Shown: one piece after another, positions 1 through 8,763 of the stretch
How positions within the stretch are numbered: the stretch's first letter is position 1
How the letters are laid out: each line of letters starts with the position of its first letter
Assembly: GCF_026126425.1 (NCBI RefSeq)
Contig: NZ_JAFMPW010000001.1
Span: forward strand, 496,001 to 560,000
Reading direction: 5' to 3'
DNA: 64,000 nt
Origin: Muriicola sp. Z0-33
GTDB taxonomy: Bacteria > Bacteroidota > Bacteroidia > Flavobacteriales > Flavobacteriaceae
Position numbers and translations under genes: made by a program
The notes under the pieces: model-generated
What the model saw: only the letters and a program-made list of their open reading frames with translations
Database searches by the model: none
What the model was told of the DNA's origin: nothing

Positions 1-2
1 AC

Positions 3-557
3 CTGAATGTGCGCGCCCCAGCAGATGGGCAACTTGGGTTCCTGGATGCCGAAATAGGACAAAATATAGCACAAGGCCAACGCATAGGACAGATTAATGT
101 TTTGACCGATTATAAAATTGAGGCGAATATAGATGAGCATTATATAGATCGGGTACAACGCGACCTTGTTGCCCTCCTTGAACGAAATCAGAATGAATAC
201 CCATTAAGAGTGAGAAAGGTATATCCTGAGGTCCGAAATGGAAGATTTAAAGTAGATCTTGTCTTTACAGGAGAAAAACCTGAGACAATAAGAACCGGGC
301 AGAGTTATAATATTAAGCTGCAACTTGGGGAATCTAATGAGGCACTCTTATTACCAAAAGGAAGTTTTTTCCAAAGTACCGGAGGACAATGGATCTTTGT
401 GGTTAACCAGGATAATGAAGCTTTAAAGAGGAACATCCGTATTGGAAAACAGAACTCCAGATACTATGAAGTACTGGAAGGTTTGGAAGCTGGTGAAAGT
501 GTAATCACCAGTAATTATGACAGTTTTGGAGAGGCCGAAAGAATAATTTTAAAATAA
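3..557 (+). CDS. HlyD-type membrane fusion protein (C-terminal part, cut by window start)
   Basis: The reading frame is open to the left edge, so only the last 184 codons are present. They begin in the second lipoyl half-motif typical of HlyD/AcrA-type adaptors (NVRAPADGQLG, then GQNIAQGQRIGQI). The beta-barrel and membrane-proximal segments follow, ending in GLEAGESVITSNYDSFGEAE, a common end in MacA-like proteins of Bacteroidota. Adaptors of this family bridge an inner-membrane transporter and an outer-membrane channel across the periplasm. The gene lies directly upstream of a MacB/LolD-type ATPase and four FtsX-type permeases on the same strand, so it is probably the adaptor of that system. 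The coiled-coil hairpin and N-terminal membrane anchor lie outside the window. The family is confident; the substrate is unknown. Confidence 0.85.
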   Translation: MNVRAPADGQLGFLDAEIGQNIAQGQRIGQINVLTDYKIEANIDEHYIDRVQRDLVALLERNQNEYPLRVRKVYPEVRNGRFKVDLVFTGEKPETIRTGQSYNIKLQLGESNEALLLPKGSFFQSTGGQWIFVVNQDNEALKRNIRIGKQNSRYYEVLEGLEAGESVITSNYDSFGEAERIILK

Positions 558-650
558 AAGCTGCTAACTGTCACAGATGATGCAAAACAAATGTCTTTTA
601 ATAAGACCGACAAAAATTAAAATAGTAACAGAAATCAAATCGATCAGAAA

Positions 651-1346
651 ATGATACAAATCCAAAATTTAAAAAAGAGCTTTAGAACCGAAGAAGTGGA
701 GACGCTTGCTTTAAACAATGTAACTCTAAACGTGGCAGAAGGAGAATTTGCGGCGATAATGGGTCCGTCTGGTTGCGGGAAATCCACCTTGCTGAATATC
801 ATTGGGATGCTAGACAATCCTACAGAAGGGAGTTATGAGTTTAACGGACTAGAGGTCGGAGGTTTAAAGGAAAGACAACGCACTCAACTCCGTAAGGGGA
901 ACCTGGGTTTTGTTTTCCAAAGTTTTAACCTGATAGATGAACTTACGGTTTTCGAGAATGTAGAGTTACCTCTTATTTACCTTAAGATGAGTAAGAGTGA
1001 ACGAAAAGAAAAGGTCCGGGCGGTTCTTGAACGCATGAAAATTGCACATAGAGAAAAGCACTTTCCACAACAACTCTCGGGGGGTCAGCAGCAGCGGGTA
1101 GCTATATCCAGAGCAGTGGTGACCAATCCTAAATTAATCCTGGCGGATGAGCCCACGGGGAATCTGGATTCTAAAAATGGAATTGAGGTAATGAACCTGC
1201 TAACCGAACTAAACAAGGAGGGAACCACTATTGTGATGGTGACGCACTCGGACAGAGATTCTCATTATGCACACAGAATAATCAATCTATTTGACGGACA
1301 AATAGTAACGGAAAGTCAGAACCGGGCAATAGGAGCAATGATCTGA
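651..1346 (+). CDS. ABC transporter ATP-binding protein, MacB/LolD type
   Basis: A 231-residue nucleotide-binding subunit with every catalytic motif. Walker A is GPSGCGKST (38-46), the signature is LSGGQQQRVAISRA, Walker B and D-loop are LILADEPTGNLDS, and the H-loop is in VMVTHSDRD. Length and motif wording match the MacB/LolD/FtsE class, which drives mechanotransmission permeases rather than substrate-pore transporters. The start is the ATG 93 bases after the adaptor stop, and the first permease begins 39 bases downstream, so adaptor, ATPase and permeases read as one operon. It is the canonical ATPase of the cluster. A second ATPase downstream has changes in its conserved motifs, so this one probably does most of the hydrolysis (inference). 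Confidence 0.93.
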   Translation: MIQIQNLKKSFRTEEVETLALNNVTLNVAEGEFAAIMGPSGCGKSTLLNIIGMLDNPTEGSYEFNGLEVGGLKERQRTQLRKGNLGFVFQSFNLIDELTVFENVELPLIYLKMSKSERKEKVRAVLERMKIAHREKHFPQQLSGGQQQRVAISRAVVTNPKLILADEPTGNLDSKNGIEVMNLLTELNKEGTTIVMVTHSDRDSHYAHRIINLFDGQIVTESQNRAIGAMI

Positions 1347-1385
1347 TAAGGGAGTTTATTCATCAATCAATCAAAATCAAAAAGT

Positions 1386-3800
1386 ATGTTTAGTAGTTAT
1401 CTTAAAATAGCATGGCGTAACATAGTTAAAAACAAAGGATATGCTGCAATCAATATTGCCGGGCTGGCCGTTGGTGTATGTTGTTTTATTCTTATAGCCC
1501 TTTTTGTTAAGCACGAGTTCAGCTATGATAAATTTCATGCTAATGCAGATAGAATTTATCGGGTATGGCAATATGAAAATTATGGTCCAAAAGAAGATTT
1601 TCTAAACACCACCACCCCTGTTTCTATGGTAAATGTCCTTCGGGAGAATTTTCCGGAAATAGAAAATGGGAGCAGGGTCTTCAGGTTTAACAGCCTGGTA
1701 AAGAGAAATGAATCTGAATTTAATGAGTCTATTAGAGCAGTAGATCCCAGCTTTTTTGAAATATTTGATTTTGATATTGTCGCCGGTAATTCTGAGAAGC
1801 CTTTGGCTACTGCCAATGCTATTGTACTGACCCAATCTGCGGCGACGAAATATTTTGGGAATGAAGATCCATTAGGGAAATCGCTCTCGCTGGAATTCAA
1901 TGATGAGGTTCGTGTATATGAAGTCTCTGCTATAGCTGCAGATCCGCCACAAGCATCCAGCATCCAATTTCAATTGCTGGTGTCTCTAGCCAACGAAGCC
2001 CTGTTTTTTGGTGAAAGGATAAGAACCAGTTGGTTCAATGTTCCTGTAGAATCCTATTTGTTACTGGGGCCTGAGATGTCTGCAACACAATTGGAAGCAA
2101 AATTCCCTGCAACCATCAAACAATACCTGGGAGACAATTATGAAGAGGACACTTTCTTTCTCCACTTGCAACCAATGACCGCAATACATCATGACACCTC
2201 TTTACCTGCGGGAATAGAACCTATTTCAAATCCCAGGTACGCCTATGTCCTGGCGACAATCGGATTTTTGGTATTACTGTTGGCGTGTATCAACTTTGTC
2301 ACCCTGGCCGTGGGGAGATCGTTCTCCAGGGCTACAGAGGTAGGGGTAAGAAAGGCACTTGGAGCTTTCCGTAAGCAAATTGTTCATCAATTCTGGGGTG
2401 AAGCTCTTTTAATTACTTTAATGGCAGTTACATTTGGTGTATTACTGGCATTTTTATTTCAGGATACTTTTAACTCCCTGACTGGTAAGGAGCTCTTGAT
2501 AACACTGGATCTCAGTTTTTGGGTAATTACCCTCATCCTTGTGGTATTCATTGCATTAATTGCAGGGATATATCCGTCTATAGTTCTTTCAAGATTTAAC
2601 CCTATTCAGGTCTTAAGGAGAAAAAAAGGTAAAGGGGCATCTATGGGCTTTTTGGGGAAAAGTCTGGTTATTACCCAATTTGTAGCATCAATAGTAATGC
2701 TAATTGGGACCTTGGTCATCGGCAGGCAAATAGACTATCTGGTAACCAAGGACCTGGGGTATAAACAAGATGCCATTGTGGTGGTGCCAACTAATATGTC
2801 TGGGGAGGAAGCCGATGAATTTGCGGATCTCTATGTAGCCGAGTTAAAAAAACAACCATTGGTATCAGATGCCTCGCGTTCACTTTATAGTTTTATGGAG
2901 AATGGATGGGTCGATGCTGGGTTTACAGATGCTACAAATACATATAGGGAATTTGCTTTTAACCTCATAGATCCTAATTTTTTAAAAACCCATGGGATCC
3001 CAATTGTGGAAGGGAGAGATTTTATTAGTGGAAGTGAAAGCGATGCTCAGAACGGAGTCCTGGTTAATGAGACTTTCGTAAAGGAATTTGGTCTTGAAAA
3101 CCCTATCGGGGTTACTTATGACAAGTTCAATGTAAAAATTCTGGGGGTGGTGAAAGACTTCAATTTTCTATCATTAAACAACACTATAGACCCGTTGTTG
3201 ATGGCCATTAACCCAACCCCAATTTTAACGCATGCCGAAAATTTGGAAACACAATACACTGCTCAGCCACGGGTGTCTGTAAAGCTCAACACCGAAGACT
3301 TGTCTTCCTCTATATCCACTTTGAAGAGCAGCTGGGAAAAGATTAATCCAACACAGGAATTTGAGTATTCGTTCCTGGATGAAGCACTTATGGTGCAGTA
3401 CCAGAATGAATTGCGTTCCAAGTCTATTGTAAATATCGCTTCCATTCTATCTTTCTTTATAGCGTGTATGGGATTATTTGGCCTGGCCACTTTAAATGTT
3501 GCCAGAAGAACGGCTGAAATTGGAATCAGAAAAGTAATGGGTGCCGGTGTAATGAATATAGTAGGGATGATATCCCTGGACTTTATTAAACTAGTTCTGA
3601 TTGCTCTGTTGTTGGCCTTCCCAATTGCATGGTGGGCCATGGATCAATGGTTGCAAAGTTTTGCCTATAGCACTGGAATTAGCTGGTGGATATTTGTAAT
3701 AGCAGGAATAATAGTAATTGGGATTACCCTGATAACAGTAAGTTTTCAATCTATAAGAGCATCACTTATTAACCCTGTAATCAGCTTACGTACAGAATAA
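1386..3800 (+). CDS. ABC transporter permease, double MacB_PCD/FtsX (copy 1 of 4)
   Basis: An 804-residue inner-membrane protein built as an internal duplication. It has an N-terminal amphipathic segment and first TM helix (IAWRNIVKNKGYAAINIAGL, then AVGVCCFILIALFV), a periplasmic MacB-PCD-like domain to about 270, and a three-helix FtsX domain near 285-410 (LLLACINFVTLAVGR, RATEVGVRKALGA). A second periplasmic domain follows, then a second FtsX domain near 690-800 (ACMGLFGLATLNVARRTAEI, GIRKVMGAG). It ends in the family signature NPVISLRTE. The 800-residue fused form is common in Bacteroidota, whereas Escherichia coli MacB is about 650 residues with its own ATPase. It probably couples ATP hydrolysis to movement of the periplasmic adaptor. 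The substrate could be a peptide, lipid or drug; nothing in the sequence decides. Confidence 0.9.
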   Translation: MFSSYLKIAWRNIVKNKGYAAINIAGLAVGVCCFILIALFVKHEFSYDKFHANADRIYRVWQYENYGPKEDFLNTTTPVSMVNVLRENFPEIENGSRVFRFNSLVKRNESEFNESIRAVDPSFFEIFDFDIVAGNSEKPLATANAIVLTQSAATKYFGNEDPLGKSLSLEFNDEVRVYEVSAIAADPPQASSIQFQLLVSLANEALFFGERIRTSWFNVPVESYLLLGPEMSATQLEAKFPATIKQYLGDNYEEDTFFLHLQPMTAIHHDTSLPAGIEPISNPRYAYVLATIGFLVLLLACINFVTLAVGRSFSRATEVGVRKALGAFRKQIVHQFWGEALLITLMAVTFGVLLAFLFQDTFNSLTGKELLITLDLSFWVITLILVVFIALIAGIYPSIVLSRFNPIQVLRRKKGKGASMGFLGKSLVITQFVASIVMLIGTLVIGRQIDYLVTKDLGYKQDAIVVVPTNMSGEEADEFADLYVAELKKQPLVSDASRSLYSFMENGWVDAGFTDATNTYREFAFNLIDPNFLKTHGIPIVEGRDFISGSESDAQNGVLVNETFVKEFGLENPIGVTYDKFNVKILGVVKDFNFLSLNNTIDPLLMAINPTPILTHAENLETQYTAQPRVSVKLNTEDLSSSISTLKSSWEKINPTQEFEYSFLDEALMVQYQNELRSKSIVNIASILSFFIACMGLFGLATLNVARRTAEIGIRKVMGAGVMNIVGMISLDFIKLVLIALLLAFPIAWWAMDQWLQSFAYSTGISWWIFVIAGIIVIGITLITVSFQSIRASLINPVISLRTE

Positions 3801-3821
3801 AATAAATTTAAAGCATCAATC

Positions 3822-6257
3822 ATGTTTAAAAATCATCTAAAAATTGCCTGGAGAAGTTTAAAAAAGCAACCTTTCTTTACATTTCTGAATACGTTTGGCC
3901 TGGCCATAGGTATGGCAGGTGGACTGCTAATTTCACTGTACATCCATGACGAATTGAGTTTTGATAAAATGTTCGCTGATGCAGACCGTATCCACAGGGT
4001 TAATGCGGATATTAAGTTCGGAGGAGAAGCCAGAAAATTTGCGGTAACCCCCGCACCCATGGCAGAATCAGTGGACAACGACTTTTCTGAAGTAGAACTT
4101 GTCACCAGGTTTCGCACAAGGGGTAGCGCCCTGATCAGGAAATCGGATAGTGAGGTCAATGTGAAAGAGCTGCAAACCACCTTTGCCGATTCCACCTTTT
4201 TTGACATGTTTGGGATAGAGTTGATTTTGGGAGATAAGGGAACAGCACTGAAGTCTCCTAATACCCTGGTGATGACCAAAACCGCAGCAGAAAAGCATTT
4301 TGGAATTAAAGATGCCATTGGGCAAAGCCTTCTAATGAATAATACCGAAACCTTTACAGTAACCGGTGTAATAGATGATTTACCCAAGAATTCATTTCTA
4401 AGAGAGTATAGCATCTTTATGGCCATGGCCGGGTATGAAGATTCCAGAGTGGTAAATTGGGGCAGTAATAACTACCAAACATTTATCAAGCTTATCCCTG
4501 CTGCTAATATTGATGATATCCAACAGCCCCTGGAAAACTTTCTGGGGAAGTATGTTATCCCCGGAGTACAGCAGTTTATGCCGGGTATTACAGAAGAGCA
4601 GTTTAAGGCTGCCGGGAACCATTTGATTTATAGTACAATTCCATTGACAGATATCCACCTCAGATCTGATAGGGTAGCTGAAATAAGTGGAAACAATGAT
4701 ATTAAAAGTATATACATCCTCACTTTTATTGCCATTTTCTTAATTGTCCTGGCTTGTGTAAATTTTATGAATTTGTCCACGGCACAATCGCTTAAAAGGG
4801 CCAAAGAGGTGGGAATTAGAAAAACCCTGGGGTCCAATAAAACAGATCTCATTCGCCAATTCCTTGTAGAATCTGGTTTGGTTTCCTTTGGGTCGCTCCT
4901 TTTGGCTGTTTTAACTGCAATTATAGCGTTGCCATTTTTTAATGACCTTGCGGATAAGGACATTTCAATCCCATATGGCAACCCAATGTTTTGGTTGTTA
5001 TTACTGCTCGGAGGCATAGTTCTGGGTCTTTTTTCTGGCAGTTACCCGGCATTTTTTATGTCAAGATTTATTCCGGTAAAAGTGCTTAAAGGAACCAGTG
5101 GTAGTAACCTGGGGGGAGGTAATATTAGAAACGGACTGGTTGTATTTCAATTCGCTATTTCCGTATTCCTAATTATTGGTACGCTGGTAGTATATCAACA
5201 GTTAAAATATATTCAAAACAAAGAATTGGGTTTTTCAAAAGATCAGGTACTGGTTATAGATGACGTTTATACGGTTGGGGACAAAATGAGTTCCTTTAAA
5301 GAAGAAGTAAAAAAATTGGGCTTTGTTAAAAACGCTACTCTGAGCAGTTTTTTCCCTACCCCTTCCAATAGATCTGATAGTACTTTTGCACCCGAAGAAG
5401 GGGCAACAGAGCAAGAGAATGCATTAAGTATGCAAACATGGGGAGTAGATTATGATTATGTATCTACCCTGGATTTCAAGATAATTGCCGGGAGGGATTT
5501 CGATCGCAACTTTAAAAATGATTCTACCAGCATTATCATCAATGAATCTGCGGTTGCTACGATAGGAGTGTCACCGAATGAGGCAATTGGGAAGCGTTAC
5601 ACCCCCGATATGGGGTCCGAAAACCCATACTATTATAAAATTATTGGAGTGGTGAAAGACTTTCATTTTTCACCCTTTAGAGAGGATATTGAGGCATTGA
5701 GTCTTCGCTTGTCAGATAGGGCAGGTTCCATGGCGGTAAAACTTGAGGCTGGTACTTTTACCAATGCCATATCTAGCATTGAGGGTATCTGGAATACCAT
5801 GGCGCCAGGGCAACCATTTGATTATTACTTTATGGAGGACTCCTTTAATAGGACCTACGAAGCGGAGCAGCGATTAAGCAGCATATTTATCATTTTCACT
5901 ACCCTATCTATTTTAATTGCCTGCCTTGGTTTATTTGGTCTTGCCGCATTTAATGCTGAGAAAAGGACCAAAGAAATTGGAATAAGAAAAGTTTTGGGGG
6001 CCAGTGTAGGACAGATCTCTTACAAACTATCGGTAGATTTTCTGAAGCTGGTAGTCATCTCAATTCTGGTTTCACTTCCGGTAGGATGGTATGCAATGAA
6101 CAAATGGTTGGAAGACTTCTCGTACCGAATAGAAATTGGTTGGTGGGTGTTTGGATTGGCCGCTCTTCTGGCAGTAAGTATTGCCATTGCGACAGTAAGT
6201 TACCAAAGTATAAAGGCCGCGATTGTTAACCCCATCAAAAGTTTAAGAACAGAATAA
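3822..6257 (+). CDS. ABC transporter permease, double MacB_PCD/FtsX (copy 2 of 4)
   Basis: An 811-residue paralogue of the preceding gene, starting 22 bases after its stop. The same order is visible: an N-terminal TM after LKIAWRSLKKQPFFTFLNTF, periplasmic domain 1, FtsX domain 1 (VLACVNFMNLSTAQSLKRAK, EVGIRKTLGSNK), periplasmic domain 2, FtsX domain 2 (ACLGLFGLAAFNAEKRTKEI, GIRKVLGAS) and the tail NPIKSLRTE. It keeps the conserved G-IRK-LG coupling segment in both halves, the part expected to contact the ATPase. The copies differ strongly in their periplasmic domains, so this is old paralogy and not a recent duplication or assembly repeat. It probably shares the ATPase at 651-1346. Substrate unknown. 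Confidence 0.9.
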   Translation: MFKNHLKIAWRSLKKQPFFTFLNTFGLAIGMAGGLLISLYIHDELSFDKMFADADRIHRVNADIKFGGEARKFAVTPAPMAESVDNDFSEVELVTRFRTRGSALIRKSDSEVNVKELQTTFADSTFFDMFGIELILGDKGTALKSPNTLVMTKTAAEKHFGIKDAIGQSLLMNNTETFTVTGVIDDLPKNSFLREYSIFMAMAGYEDSRVVNWGSNNYQTFIKLIPAANIDDIQQPLENFLGKYVIPGVQQFMPGITEEQFKAAGNHLIYSTIPLTDIHLRSDRVAEISGNNDIKSIYILTFIAIFLIVLACVNFMNLSTAQSLKRAKEVGIRKTLGSNKTDLIRQFLVESGLVSFGSLLLAVLTAIIALPFFNDLADKDISIPYGNPMFWLLLLLGGIVLGLFSGSYPAFFMSRFIPVKVLKGTSGSNLGGGNIRNGLVVFQFAISVFLIIGTLVVYQQLKYIQNKELGFSKDQVLVIDDVYTVGDKMSSFKEEVKKLGFVKNATLSSFFPTPSNRSDSTFAPEEGATEQENALSMQTWGVDYDYVSTLDFKIIAGRDFDRNFKNDSTSIIINESAVATIGVSPNEAIGKRYTPDMGSENPYYYKIIGVVKDFHFSPFREDIEALSLRLSDRAGSMAVKLEAGTFTNAISSIEGIWNTMAPGQPFDYYFMEDSFNRTYEAEQRLSSIFIIFTTLSILIACLGLFGLAAFNAEKRTKEIGIRKVLGASVGQISYKLSVDFLKLVVISILVSLPVGWYAMNKWLEDFSYRIEIGWWVFGLAALLAVSIAIATVSYQSIKAAIVNPIKSLRTE

Positions 6258-6278
6258 GTCATCCAAAAAATTTAAGGA

Positions 6279-8678
6279 ATGTTAAGAAACTATATAAAAA
6301 TAGCCTGGAGAAACCTTATTAAAAATAAGGCTTATACCATTATCAATATTGGAGGTCTGGCTTTGGGTATGGCGGTTACCCTGATAATTGGTCTTTGGAT
6401 GCAAGATGAGCTTTCTTATGACAACTATTTTACCAATAAGGATAAGATTGCTCAAATTTACCAATCTCAAACCTTTAACGGACAAACAGGTACGGGGCCT
6501 GCTATTCCAAGACCACTTGAGATGGCCTTGCGAGAGGGATATGATGATAATTTTAAGCATATTGTCATGACCTCCTGGAATAACGATCAGTACTTAAAAT
6601 ATAAAGAGACGAGTATTTCAAGGCCAGGTTATTATACACAGCAGGAAACTCCGCAAATGCTGGGGCTTAATATTTTGAAAGGGGAGAAAGATGGCCTGCG
6701 TGAAATTAACTCCATAATGCTTTCCAAATCTACGGCAGATGCCCTTTTCGGATCTGAGGATCCCATAGGAAAAATAGTAAAAGTAAATAGCCAGTACGAC
6801 ATGATGGTCAGCGGGGTATATGAAGACCTTCCCTTTAATAATTCTTTTAAGGATGCTAAGTTTTTTATGCCCTGGGAGAAATATATAACTATTCAGGAAT
6901 GGATTATAAATGCTGCTGACAATTGGGGGAATAATTCATTTCAGATGTTTGTTCAAATTGCAGATAATACTTCAATGGACAAGGTAACTGCCACCATTAA
7001 AGATGTAAAAAAGGATCTTAATGAGGATTTAGTGGAATTTAACCCACAACTATTTCTCTTTCCAATGAAAGACTGGTATTTGCGAGGAAGTTTTGAAAAT
7101 GGAAAGCAACAAGGTGGCCGTATAAAATATGTTTGGCTGTTTGGTATTATAGGGGCTTTTGTACTACTCCTGGCTTGTATTAATTTCATGAACCTTAGTA
7201 CCGCCAGGTCCGAAAAGAGGGCCAAGGAAGTGGGTATTAGAAAATCTATAGGTTCTCAGCGGGGCCAGCTGATCAATCAGTTTCTGAGCGAGTCTTTCCT
7301 TGTAGTACTTTTTGCTTATTTAATTGGAGTACTAATTGTACTTCTATCCTTAGACGGTTTCAATGAACTCTCCAGGAAGGAAATAGAATTTCCCTGGGGT
7401 AGTCCGGTATTTTGGATAGTTTCAGTATTCTTTATTTTATTTACTGCCCTGTTAGCCGGGAGTTACCCGGCACTATATCTTTCTTCATTCAGACCGGTTG
7501 AGGTGCTGAAAGGAACGTTTAAAGCTGGCAAGTATTCCGGAACGCCAAGAAAGATCCTGGTAGTGCTTCAGTTTACAGTTTCTGTAGCATTTATAATAGG
7601 GACGGTAATTGTAATGCAACAGATTAATTATGCCAAAAACAGACCTGTGGGGTATGATAAGGAAGGACTAATACAGGTCCCCACAATGAGTCAGGACTTT
7701 TCGGGAAAATACGAGTTGATGAGGGCAGAATTTCTGGCTTCTAATGCCATTGTTGAAATGTCTTCCTCCAGTAGCCCGACTACTAGCATATGGTCTAATA
7801 GAAGTGGATGGGATTGGGATGGTAAGCCAGAAGGTTTTCAGGAAGATTTTGCCTGGACAGCAGTATCACCGGAATATGCCAAATCTCTTAATCTGAAAAT
7901 TATCCAGGGGAGAGACTTTTCCAGGGAGTTTGCATCAGATTCTAACGCGGTACTCATAAACGCCACTGCTGTCAAGTACATGGGAATACCCAACCCGGTA
8001 GGGATGTTCTTTAAAGATAGCGACGAAGAAGATCCCTCATCCCCACTAAAAATTATCGGGGTGGTAGAAGATATGATTGCTCAGTCGCCTTATGAGCCTG
8101 TAAAGCAAGGAATGTATGCCTTTGACAAATACGATAATGCCAGCTACTATAATATGAGGCTAAACCCCAAACAAAGTGCTAGTCAGAGTATAGCTGTAAT
8201 TGAGCGTGTTTTTAAGGAACATTTCCCCAATATCCCTTTTCAATATGATTTTGTGGATGAGGAATATGGAGCAAAATTCAGGTCGGAAGTACGGGTAGGA
8301 AGACTGTCCGCAATTTTTACAGGCTTAGCCATTTTAATTAGTTGCCTGGGCTTATTTGGACTTACCTCTTTCGTTGCGGAGCAGCGCACCAAGGAAATAG
8401 GAGTACGTAAGGTCCTGGGGGCCTCCGTGTTCAATGTTTGGAATATGTTGTCGAAGGACTTTTTAAAATTGGTGATACTATCCTGTTTCATTGCAGTGCC
8501 TATTGCCTATTACGTAATGAATGGCTGGTTACAGGAATATCCATATAGGGTGATTGTGGAGTGGTGGATATTTGGACTTGCCATGGTTGGCGCAATGCTG
8601 GTAACCGTTTTAACGGTAAGTTTCCAGGCCATCAGGGCTGCAAAGGCCAATCCTGTAGATAGTTTAAGGACAGAATAG
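6279..8678 (+). CDS. ABC transporter permease, double MacB_PCD/FtsX (copy 3 of 4)
   Basis: A 799-residue third paralogue, starting 22 bases after copy 2, the same spacing as between copies 1 and 2. Features are the N-terminal IKIAWRNLIKNKAYTIINIG plus TM, a first FtsX domain with LACINFMNLSTARSEKRAKE and VGIRKSIGSQRG, a second with SCLGLFGLTSFVAEQRTKEI and GVRKVLGASV, and the closing motif NPVDSLRTE. The first periplasmic domain carries a distinctive Trp/Asn-rich stretch near 205-220 (AADNWGNNSF), also seen in related form in copy 2. Copies 1 to 3 share the SLRTE ending and near-identical spacing and look like one translational block. Copy 4 is set apart. Confidence 0.9.
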   Translation: MLRNYIKIAWRNLIKNKAYTIINIGGLALGMAVTLIIGLWMQDELSYDNYFTNKDKIAQIYQSQTFNGQTGTGPAIPRPLEMALREGYDDNFKHIVMTSWNNDQYLKYKETSISRPGYYTQQETPQMLGLNILKGEKDGLREINSIMLSKSTADALFGSEDPIGKIVKVNSQYDMMVSGVYEDLPFNNSFKDAKFFMPWEKYITIQEWIINAADNWGNNSFQMFVQIADNTSMDKVTATIKDVKKDLNEDLVEFNPQLFLFPMKDWYLRGSFENGKQQGGRIKYVWLFGIIGAFVLLLACINFMNLSTARSEKRAKEVGIRKSIGSQRGQLINQFLSESFLVVLFAYLIGVLIVLLSLDGFNELSRKEIEFPWGSPVFWIVSVFFILFTALLAGSYPALYLSSFRPVEVLKGTFKAGKYSGTPRKILVVLQFTVSVAFIIGTVIVMQQINYAKNRPVGYDKEGLIQVPTMSQDFSGKYELMRAEFLASNAIVEMSSSSSPTTSIWSNRSGWDWDGKPEGFQEDFAWTAVSPEYAKSLNLKIIQGRDFSREFASDSNAVLINATAVKYMGIPNPVGMFFKDSDEEDPSSPLKIIGVVEDMIAQSPYEPVKQGMYAFDKYDNASYYNMRLNPKQSASQSIAVIERVFKEHFPNIPFQYDFVDEEYGAKFRSEVRVGRLSAIFTGLAILISCLGLFGLTSFVAEQRTKEIGVRKVLGASVFNVWNMLSKDFLKLVILSCFIAVPIAYYVMNGWLQEYPYRVIVEWWIFGLAMVGAMLVTVLTVSFQAIRAAKANPVDSLRTE

Positions 8679-8763
8679 AAATAACTTTATATCAAATAAT
8701 TTAAAACTAAAATAGATGCCATAAGTTGAGCCATTAGGGTATAATAATCAAAAAACGAAAATC

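Noticed and set aside
3833-4426. A 197-codon open frame on the minus strand
   Set aside because: It is antisense to a well-conserved permease gene and shows no domain or start signal of its own.
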